Origin: Verrucomicrobiales bacterium
GTDB lineage: Bacteria > Verrucomicrobiota > Verrucomicrobiia > Verrucomicrobiales > V1-33
Length of the DNA: 64,000 bases
Assembly: GCA_018003315.1 (NCBI GenBank)
Contig: JAGNEJ010000003.1
Span: forward strand, 62,001 to 126,000
Reading direction: 5' to 3'
This document shows positions 60,153 through 64,000 of the stretch, piece after piece. The notes below the pieces were generated by a model. That model was not told the origin of the DNA. It saw only the letters and a list, made by a program, of their open reading frames with translations, and did no database searches. A program made the position numbers and the translations under genes. The first letter of the stretch is position 1, and every line of letters begins with the position of its first letter.

Positions 60153-61430
60153 TCAGCCCTGAGCTTCGAGCGTTTGTTCCCGGTCCGGCCCCACGCCGAC
60201 GAGGGAAATGCGGGCTCCGGCCAGTTCTGCCATGCGGTCCAGATAAGCGCGGGCCGCTTTGGGCAGATCACCGAATTTGCGGATGGCGCTCAGGGAGGTT
60301 TTCCAGCCGGGATGTGTTTCGTAAACCGGGCGGCATCGCTCCAAGGCGGCGACGTCCGGTGGCGGGGCGGCGATGCGACTGCCGTCGAGTTCGTAAGCCG
60401 TGCAAAGCTGAACTTCGTCCAGATCATCCAAGCCGTCGAGATTGGTGACGGCCAAATCATCGAATCCGCTGAGGATGGAGGCATAGCGGACCAGCACCAT
60501 GTCCAGCCAGCCACAGCGCCGCGGACGTCCGGTGGTGGCGCCGAATTCGCGACCCATGTGGTGCAGGCGGTCACTCAGGGCCTCGTTTTCCGTGGTGAAT
60601 GGTCCGCCGCCCACCCGGGTGGTGTAGGCCTTGCAGACGCCCACCACGCGGTCGATGCGTCGGGGGGATACGCCGGAGCCGGTCAGGGCCCCGCCTGCGG
60701 TGGTGTTCGACGAGGTCACGAATGGATAGGTCCCGTGGTCGATGTCCAGGTAGGTTCCCTGGGCTCCTTCAAAGAGCAGGCTTTTGCCACTGGCCAATTC
60801 TGAATGCAGCAGGGAAGCGGTGTCGGTTACGTGGGGCTGCAGCCGTCTCCAGGCATCCAGATAAGTCCGACCGGTTTCTTCCAGACTGAGCGGCGCCACC
60901 CCGGCGGCGGCCAACAGCGCATTGCATTCCTCCAGGCGGGCAGTCAGCCGTTGGGAGAATTCCACGGGATCGTTCAGATCGCTCAGGCGAAAACCGCGCC
61001 GTTCGATCTTGTCCGCATACGCCGGTCCGATGCCCCTTCCGGTGGTGCCGATTTTGTTGTTCCCCAGCAGGGCCTCCCGCCGCTGGTCCAGGCCACGGTG
61101 ATAGGGCAGCACCAGGTGGGCGCGGTCGCTTAGTTTCAAGTTGTCGCTGGTGACGGCAATTCCCTGTGCTTTCAGCCCGTCCATTTCCTGCAGCAGCGAC
61201 ACCGGATCCAGGACGACGCCGTTGCCGATGACGCAGAGTTTTCCCGGCCACAGGATGCCGGATGGAATCAGGTGCAGAACGTATTTTTTTCCACCATGAA
61301 TCACGGTGTGTCCAGCGTTGTTGCCTCCCTGTGGACGCACCACCACGTCGGCCTTTTCCGTCAGAAAATCCACGATCTTACCCTTTCCTTCGTCTCCCCA
61401 CTGGGCTCCTACGATGATAATGTTTGGCAT
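60153..61430 (-). CDS. purA: Adenylosuccinate synthetase
   Basis: GTP-dependent ligation of IMP and aspartate, the first committed AMP step. 425 residues. GAQWGDEGKGKIVD carries the catalytic Asp and P-loop-like GDEGKGK, NNAGHTVI the His, TTGRGIGPAYADKIER, LFEGAQGTYLDIDHGTYPFV, GVCKAYTTRVGGGPF and GWLDMVLVRYA the other conserved blocks. The start MPNIIIVGAQ is standard. It is convergent with tex. Confidence 0.97.
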   Translation of the reverse strand: MPNIIIVGAQWGDEGKGKIVDFLTEKADVVVRPQGGNNAGHTVIHGGKKYVLHLIPSGILWPGKLCVIGNGVVLDPVSLLQEMDGLKAQGIAVTSDNLKLSDRAHLVLPYHRGLDQRREALLGNNKIGTTGRGIGPAYADKIERRGFRLSDLNDPVEFSQRLTARLEECNALLAAAGVAPLSLEETGRTYLDAWRRLQPHVTDTASLLHSELASGKSLLFEGAQGTYLDIDHGTYPFVTSSNTTAGGALTGSGVSPRRIDRVVGVCKAYTTRVGGGPFTTENEALSDRLHHMGREFGATTGRPRRCGWLDMVLVRYASILSGFDDLAVTNLDGLDDLDEVQLCTAYELDGSRIAAPPPDVAALERCRPVYETHPGWKTSLSAIRKFGDLPKAARAYLDRMAELAGARISLVGVGPDREQTLEAQG

Positions 61431-61521
61431 GGCGAGAATGGGATGGTGGACGGCGGAAAAATGCGTTCATCTCCGCGTTGGCAGCGGGAATTCAACGACT
61501 CCGCAGAATCAGGTTGCAGAA

Positions 61522-61716
61522 TCACTTCGAGCCGATGAACAGCACGGAGAGGACCATCGACAGGACACATGCCACGATTGCCAGCACGCCCAGCAGCATC
61601 AGGAGGCCTCCCATCGAATCCTTCTTTGTCGCCTTCTTCTTGAAGATGGCCTGGTTGGAGAATCCTGTGGGAGCCCCGTGGCTTCCTTCCGTGGTTGTTG
61701 TCGTATCGTCGCTCAC
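61522..61716 (-). CDS. Small single-pass membrane protein
   Basis: 64 residues from a GTG at 61716. The N-terminus is Thr/Asp-rich (SDDTTTTTEGSHGAP), then a basic stretch (IFKKKATKKDS) and one C-terminal transmembrane helix (GGLLMLLGVLAIVACVLSMVLSVLF). It might be tail-anchored or a small inner-membrane protein. The start is uncertain, with longer in-frame starts upstream. It lies between purA and the sulfatase gene on the same strand; the function is unknown. Confidence 0.5.
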   Translation of the reverse strand: MSDDTTTTTEGSHGAPTGFSNQAIFKKKATKKDSMGGLLMLLGVLAIVACVLSMVLSVLFIGSK

Positions 61717-61866
61717 GTGGGCTAGCTTTGAAGCAAAGCCACGCCCGTGTAAAGCGGAAATTTTCCGCCGTGAAGCCGGACTCCACGGCGGATTTCGGCA
61801 TCGGGCCAAAGCATGGGACGGTGAGCGGCAGGGGAAAATCAAATCCGGCAGCAGCGGGGGGAAAAC

Positions 61867-63246
61867 TCATTTTGCGAGCCGCGCAGCGAGGCGGCTTTCG
61901 AGGCTGCAAATGATTTCCTTATTGTCAGGGCGTGCCGCCAGATCCTGTTCCTCGCGCGGGTCGGTTTGGTGGTCGAAAAGCTGCACGCTGCCATCGGCCC
62001 ATTTGGTCAGACGCCAGCGTTCCGTGCGAAGGGAGTAGGCCATGCCCTTGCCGCGGGTGAGCTGGGAAATGGCCGGGCGGTCCCAGGCGGCGGAGGCATT
62101 TTCCAGGAGCGGACGGAGGCTGGTTCCGTCCAGTCTTTCCGGAATCGCATGACCGGTCAGGTCCGCCAGTGTCGGATAGAGGTCCAGCAGTTCCACGGTG
62201 CGCCCGCAGCCATTGGCCGCGGCCCTCACACCGGGTCCGGCGATGATCATGGGCACGCGGGTGGATTCTTCATAGAGGCTCATTTTCATGAACAGGCCGT
62301 GTTCTCCAAGGTGGTATCCGTGGTCGCTCCAAAACACGATGAGGGTGTTTTCCAGGAGTTTGAGGCGCTCCAGGGCGGCGAGCAGCCGGCCAACCTGCGC
62401 ATCGACGAAACTGATGGCCGCATAGTAGGCGCGGATGGTTTCGCGGACCTGCTGCGAGTTGACGCCAAACCAGGGCCAGGGCTGCGTGGACGCCAGGGCG
62501 GCTTTTGGAGCGACGGCGGCAGCCTCCCGGGAAAACTTCGGTTCAGCAATGGTTTCGAGCGGATAGAGATCGAAGTATTTCCTGGGAGCGATGTAGGGAC
62601 AGTGCGGGCGGTAAAATCCGGCGGCGATGAAAAATGGACGGTCCTTGTTTTCCTCGAGAAGCCGGATCACCTCGGTGGCCACTTTTCCATCGGTTTGCTC
62701 CTCGTCGGTTCCGGCTGCAGCCATAAAGGCCAGGGAAGCTCCGAGCCCGCGCTTCGGCGTGTGGTTTGTCAGGAGGTTTTCCTCGTCCTTGTCACGACCG
62801 CGCGGATTCAGGGCGGTTTGCCAGGTGGGCGGATCGTCCAAGCCCGGGGTCCCGATTTGTCCTGGGTTTCCGTAGTGGAAAATTTTTCCGACTCTCGCGA
62901 CGAAGGTGCCATGCTTTTTGAAAAACTGGCCGAGGGTGACGACTTCCGGCAGTTGTTCGCGGAAATGCCGCCGCAGGTCGTAAATGCCGGTTTTGTCAGG
63001 GAGCAGGCCGGTCATGAGCGAGGACCGGCTGGGGCTGCACAGGGGGAACTGGCAGTAGGCGCGGTCAAAGCGGACGCCGCGCGAGGCGAGCCGGTCGATG
63101 TTCGGCGTTTTCACCAGCGGGTGCCCGTAGCATCCGATGCAGTTGTTCAGATCATCCGCCGCGATGAACAACACATTGCGTGCTGGTGCCGCCATCGCGC
63201 CGGTGCCGAGTGTCGCGAGAAACACTGCCAGGATGAAATTCCGCAT
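61867..63246 (-). CDS. Exported sulfatase (iduronate-2-sulfatase-like)
   Basis: 459 residues with a signal peptide (about 1-20, LGTGAMAA|PAR). The sulfatase core is intact: FIAADDLNNCIGCYG (metal-binding Asp31/Asp32), KTPNIDRLASRGVRFDRAY, the formylglycine motif CSPSRSSLMTG with Cys70, GKIFHYGNPG, YRPHCPYIAP and FWSDHGYHLGEHGLFMKMSLYEESTRVP. The overall pattern resembles iduronate-2-sulfatase, suggesting desulfation of sulfated polysaccharides, a common trait of Verrucomicrobiota and Planctomycetes. It needs a formylglycine-generating enzyme or anSME, not present here. The ATG at 63246 is chosen because the signal begins there. Confidence 0.9.
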   Translation of the reverse strand: MRNFILAVFLATLGTGAMAAPARNVLFIAADDLNNCIGCYGHPLVKTPNIDRLASRGVRFDRAYCQFPLCSPSRSSLMTGLLPDKTGIYDLRRHFREQLPEVVTLGQFFKKHGTFVARVGKIFHYGNPGQIGTPGLDDPPTWQTALNPRGRDKDEENLLTNHTPKRGLGASLAFMAAAGTDEEQTDGKVATEVIRLLEENKDRPFFIAAGFYRPHCPYIAPRKYFDLYPLETIAEPKFSREAAAVAPKAALASTQPWPWFGVNSQQVRETIRAYYAAISFVDAQVGRLLAALERLKLLENTLIVFWSDHGYHLGEHGLFMKMSLYEESTRVPMIIAGPGVRAAANGCGRTVELLDLYPTLADLTGHAIPERLDGTSLRPLLENASAAWDRPAISQLTRGKGMAYSLRTERWRLTKWADGSVQLFDHQTDPREEQDLAARPDNKEIICSLESRLAARLAK

Positions 63247-63352
63247 GGCTGGCTTTTGCCATGAACCAGCGTGAACCGTCCAGCCCAATCAGCCGGCGCA
63301 TTCCCACGCGCTGGTTGTGGACTGACAAAAGCCGTGGCAGGATCATGGAACG

Positions 63353-64000
63353 ATGAGTGAAATGCGAACAGAAGCGGAGCGCCTGCTCCGTGTGCTGCGG
63401 GATGCGGGGTTCACCGCCTTTTTCGCCGGCGGGTGTGTGCGCGACATGCTGCTAGGGGAAGCGCCCAAGGATTATGACATCGCCACCGACGCCCTGCCGG
63501 AGCAGGTGACGCGGCTTTTCCCGACGGCGCAGACGGTGGGTGCGCACTTTGGGGTGGTGCTGGTGCGCTCCAAGGGGATGCATTTCGAAATCGCCACGTT
63601 TCGGACGGATGGAAGTTACAAGGACGGTCGCCGCCCGGAAACGGTGCGCTTTTCCACGCCGGAGGAGGATGCGCATCGCAGGGATTTTACCATCAACGGC
63701 ATCTTTTTCGATCCGTTGGACGGAAAGATGATCGATTTTGTCGGAGGCCGGGAAGACTTGAACAACCGGGTGCTGCGGGCCATCGGCAACCCTGCGGCCC
63801 GGTTCCGGGAGGACTACCTGCGGCTGCTGCGCTGCGTCCGGTTTGCCCAGGTGCTGCAGTTTCGCATCGAACCAGCCACGTGGGAGGCCATCCGCGACTG
63901 CGCCTCCGGCCTGCAGCGCATCAGCGCGGAGCGCACCCGGGAGGAATGGGTGCGGATGCTGCGGCACCATCGGCGGCTGCATGGATTCGACCTGTTGGTG
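63353..64000 (+). CDS. CCA-adding enzyme / poly(A) polymerase family nucleotidyltransferase, 5' part only
   Basis: 216 codons, open at the right window edge. Class II nucleotidyltransferase head domain: FFAGGCVRDMLLGEAPKDYDIATDALPEQV contains the conserved G-G-x-V-R-D and the catalytic D-x-D pair, followed by GAHFGVVLV, FEIATFRTDGSYKDGRRPETV and RRDFTINGIFFDP (neck-region signature). FREDYLRLLRCVRFA is the RRxRF-like helix binding the tRNA or primer. GGA lies 5 bp before the ATG at 63353. Whether it adds CCA or poly(A) cannot be decided from this part. Confidence 0.92.
   Translation, partial: MSEMRTEAERLLRVLRDAGFTAFFAGGCVRDMLLGEAPKDYDIATDALPEQVTRLFPTAQTVGAHFGVVLVRSKGMHFEIATFRTDGSYKDGRRPETVRFSTPEEDAHRRDFTINGIFFDPLDGKMIDFVGGREDLNNRVLRAIGNPAARFREDYLRLLRCVRFAQVLQFRIEPATWEAIRDCASGLQRISAERTREEWVRMLRHHRRLHGFDLLV

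Noticed and set aside
1-64000. CRISPR arrays, rRNA and tRNA genes
   Set aside because: No regularly spaced direct repeats, rRNA signatures or complete cloverleaf patterns were noticed on either strand when reading the window by eye.

Overview
The window reads as a GC-rich chromosomal segment from a member of the Verrucomicrobiota (PVC superphylum). This is an inference from gene content, not from a marker-gene search. Supporting signs are two very long secreted proteins built from autotransporter-associated beta-strand repeats, several secreted proteins ending in the same calcium-loop plus beta-sandwich tail, an iduronate-sulfatase-like enzyme, and two gene neighbourhoods (coaE-rho and pth-rpsF) that I recall as also present in Chlamydia. 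LPS-core heptose kinase, ExbB/TonB-like proteins and predicted outer-membrane proteins indicate a Gram-negative envelope. No rRNA, tRNA or CRISPR array was found.

Layout. 1-3270: the 5' part of kbl runs off the left edge, followed by a small accessory patch: an FRG-domain protein divergent from a winged-helix-like protein, an internally deleted ISL3-family element with intact inverted repeats, and gene debris including a GT32 glycosyltransferase scrap. 3275-11603: two tandem paralogous beta-strand-repeat surface proteins. 11676-15894: housekeeping block coaE, rho, pgk, tpiA. 15911-17661 (minus): a C39-like cysteine peptidase translationally coupled to a small secreted protein that resembles the peptidase's own N-terminal region. 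17823-27222: a co-directional run with a secreted multi-domain protein, a TMTC-like membrane/TPR protein, two membrane-anchored repeat proteins and agmatine deiminase. 27369-29363: a secreted TIM-barrel protein convergent with pth-rpsF, separated by a clear bidirectional terminator.

29504-33538: a cupin, an HNH-like small protein, then a coherent redox cluster: beta-barrel protein, FMN-binding protein with a flavinylation motif, the flavin transferase ApbE, and a DUF4405-type membrane cytochrome candidate. 33620-37815: xylulokinase, then a MarR regulator divergent from a membrane protein/methyltransferase/short-chain dehydrogenase operon, with a near-perfect operator palindrome between the -35 and -10 elements. 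37818-44316 (minus): PrsW-like protease, heptose-7-phosphate kinase, a DUF6600-type lipoprotein with a very long coiled-coil tail, and PheA. 44426-52619: a Sel1-repeat protein, then (minus) ExbB and TonB-like proteins, MscL and DnaX; DnaX diverges from a RAYT-type HUH transposase. 52699-64000: a zinc-ribbon/GYF-like protein coupled to a dGTPase-like hydrolase, arginine decarboxylase, Tex, PurA, a small membrane protein, a sulfatase, and the 5' part of a CCA-adding/poly(A) polymerase gene that runs off the right edge.

Functional links inside the window: SpeA makes agmatine and the deiminase at 26122 consumes it (putrescine route); pgk and tpiA are adjacent glycolytic genes; ApbE very probably flavinylates the FMN-binding protein encoded just upstream. 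The most unusual local systems are the peptidase/propeptide-like pair, the flavin-redox cluster, the MarR operator module, and the FRG/winged-helix pair in the accessory patch.
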